A stretch of 46,123 nucleotides of DNA, from assembly GCA_905235575.1 (NCBI GenBank), contig CAJOLZ010000012.1, forward strand, positions 1 through 46,123. Reading direction: 5' to 3'. The notes beneath the pieces are model-generated. The model worked only from the letters and a program-made list of their open reading frames with translations, did no database searches and had not been told where the DNA came from. Source of the stretch: an uncultured Bacteroidaceae bacterium. Its GTDB lineage: Bacteria > Bacteroidota > Bacteroidia > Bacteroidales > Bacteroidaceae. Made by a program: the position numbers and the translations under genes. Numbering within the stretch: position 1 is the first letter of the stretch; every line of letters starts with the position of its first letter. Below, in pieces: positions 44,958 to 46,123 of the stretch.

Positions 44958-46000
44958 TTCTGCTGCGTATTCTTAAAAGTTACATACTCTTGCCATGACG
45001 ATTGATATTCGTCTTCGCCATGCTCTGCATCAAAAAAAGTCATTTGGCATTCATCCTTATATGGTGACCAGTTTCCACAAATCCAGCCGTCGTATGCAAT
45101 GACTGGTTGGAAGATGCCACTATTGTTGTGTGCAAGGTGCTTGTGCTCTGGTGCAAGTACGATGTTTCTGGATTTATAGCCAATGAGGTATTCATCGTAA
45201 GGAGGAATCAGCAGGAACTTTCTCTTCCTGAAACCTCTTGTGCGACAATCGTCAGTCAAACAGAAGTCTCGTCCTTTATATCTCTCAACGTGGATGTAAT
45301 CGCCCAAGAGCGCAATACCCTTACGGCAGTCGCTGACGCTTAGTCCAGACCACCACACAAAATCCTCCAGTGTGGCAGGCTGGTGGCTCTGGAAGTATCT
45401 TTGGGTAATATGCGCCAAGGCTTCATCCTGGTCCATCTTCGCTGATGACTTTATCTTTTCAGCGGCGAGAGAATAAGTGACCTTCATCGGCAACAAGTCA
45501 CCACTGCAAAGCACGCCCATGATTTCTGCCATTCGTATATGGTACGAAAGGCGGTGGTCATCTAACTTCATGCCTTTTTCAGCCAATGCCTGCACGAAAT
45601 CCTCTTTTGTCGCGCTTCTCTTCTCGGCAATTGTCTGAACAAGAACGTCTCTGACACGCATTAGTTCTTCGTCCGGTATGGCTATCTTATTGCTGCTCAT
45701 CCATCCCTTCGTCAAGGAAATGACCTTTGGAGCAAAAAGGTCTATCAAAGACCAGTAGTCCTCTGCACACACCAACTGCCATGTGCAGCGCATGAGGTGC
45801 AGACGGATAATCCGACCCTCGTCGTAAGCTTTCTTAAAGGCTTTGAACGAAGGCTTGCGAGTGCGCATTGCTACAGCCCAGCGCATCATGCGATATTCCT
45901 GCGCTTGCATGGCACCCATATAATGCACAACTTCAGTAGGCGTACTGAATTGCGAAGCGATGAGTTGCTGGTTGAGAAGTCGGATGGCTATTGGATTCAT
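44954..46000 (-). CDS. AlkZ-like (HTH_42) winged-helix DNA glycosylase family protein
   Basis: The 348-residue protein has the HTH_42/AlkZ pattern: IAIRLLNQQLIASQF, then YMGAMQAQEYRMMRWAV with the QxQ motif at Gln32 and Gln34 that is catalytic in AlkZ. A middle winged-helix region (LIRLHLMRCTWQLV-like) and a C-terminal LIPPYDEYLIGYKSR follow. AlkZ members unhook DNA interstrand crosslinks or excise bulky lesions and often protect producers of genotoxins. Here it is joined to DUF5131 by a 4-bp overlap. Activity is inferred from the motif only. Confidence 0.83.
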   Translation of the reverse strand: MNPIAIRLLNQQLIASQFSTPTEVVHYMGAMQAQEYRMMRWAVAMRTRKPSFKAFKKAYDEGRIIRLHLMRCTWQLVCAEDYWSLIDLFAPKVISLTKGWMSSNKIAIPDEELMRVRDVLVQTIAEKRSATKEDFVQALAEKGMKLDDHRLSYHIRMAEIMGVLCSGDLLPMKVTYSLAAEKIKSSAKMDQDEALAHITQRYFQSHQPATLEDFVWWSGLSVSDCRKGIALLGDYIHVERYKGRDFCLTDDCRTRGFRKRKFLLIPPYDEYLIGYKSRNIVLAPEHKHLAHNNSGIFQPVIAYDGWICGNWSPYKDECQMTFFDAEHGEDEYQSSWQEYVTFKNTQQK

Positions 46001-46041
46001 ATAATGCTATGTGGTCTATCCTCATAAATTGGAATTTACCC
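46001..46041. repeat. 41-bp direct repeat, right copy
   Basis: Second copy of the repeat at 41052-41092, with four mismatches. It fills the gap between the AlkZ-like gene and the partial acetyltransferase gene. Confidence 0.7.
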
Positions 46042-46042
46042 A

Positions 46043-46123
46043 TTACCCCTCCACAAACGCCTTGATTTCTTGCTCCAAGAGGCGGAATACATTTGCAACC
46101 AGATAGCCATCAGCAATCGCATG
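46043..46123 (-). CDS. Chloramphenicol-acetyltransferase-like protein, C-terminal fragment
   Basis: Only the last 26 codons are in the window. They read HAIADGYLVANVFRLLEQEI and a short tail, which matches the C-terminal catalytic region of CatA-type acetyltransferases (HHAxxDG motif, whose His is the catalytic base). Whether the whole gene confers chloramphenicol resistance or acetylates something else cannot be told from this fragment. Confidence 0.6.
   Translation of the reverse strand, partial: HAIADGYLVANVFRLLEQEIKAFVEG

Overview
The window looks like chromosomal DNA of a Bacteroidota (order Bacteroidales, perhaps Prevotellaceae) of roughly 50% G+C. Several promoters carry the Bacteroidota -7 element TAnnTTTG, Shine-Dalgarno sequences are scarce, many products are lipoproteins with a Cys-terminated signal peptide, and typical Bacteroidota families occur (DUF4468, GH2/GH-A glycosidases, DUF3089). 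The species call is inference.

Layout. (1) 1-7.6 kb: the 3' part of a GH2 beta-galactosidase fused to a C-terminal beta-propeller, a convergent DUF3089 hydrolase lipoprotein, and two tandemly duplicated propeller lipoproteins. The duplicates share homologous promoters and terminators and are related to the propeller of the GH2 fusion. (2) 7.8-31.0 kb: seventeen same-strand genes, mostly overlapping or separated by a few bases, behind one recognisable promoter. They encode a ferredoxin-like protein, a radical SAM enzyme, a DUF116-polyprenyl synthetase fusion, two prenyltransferase/terpene-cyclase barrel proteins (one with the class II acid motif DxDDT), membrane and exported beta-propellers, a Tat-type multi-cluster ferredoxin, a NapH/NosR-like membrane ferredoxin, a NuoE-NuoF-ferredoxin fusion, a NuoG-like protein fused to a propeller, a LolD/MacB-type ABC transporter, a further exported propeller, an aquaglyceroporin and a CobW-type GTPase. 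(3) 31.4-41.4 kb: ordinary genes (acyltransferase, NUDIX, DUF4468, nitroreductase, lipoproteins, a tyrosine-phosphatase lipoprotein, a GH-A glycosidase, GNAT, TfoX-N). (4) 41.5-46.1 kb: a minus-strand group (PheC-like binding protein, cyclophilin, PPC-domain protein, DUF5131 protein, AlkZ-like protein, and the C-terminus of a chloramphenicol-acetyltransferase-like protein).

The candidate new system is region 2. The gene set suggests NADH oxidation on the cytoplasmic face by the NuoEF/NuoG-like proteins, electron passage through a NapH/NosR-like membrane protein to a Tat-exported ferredoxin and periplasmic propellers, and a dedicated isoprenoid branch (polyprenyl synthetase, class II cyclase, radical SAM tailoring) that could make a membrane terpenoid used or exported by the same machinery. 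The direction of flow, the terpenoid and the terminal acceptor are all unknown.

A second theme is a family of short arrays with an exact 22-bp period (core CGCA-N6-TGCG plus an 8-bp spacer). There are ten arrays of three to four units. Nine are intergenic, often between convergent genes and able to fold into terminator-like hairpins. One lies inside the coding sequence of the NuoG-like/propeller gene, where exactly three units (66 bp) keep the frame open. Arrays also sit at the joints of the tandem duplication in region 1.
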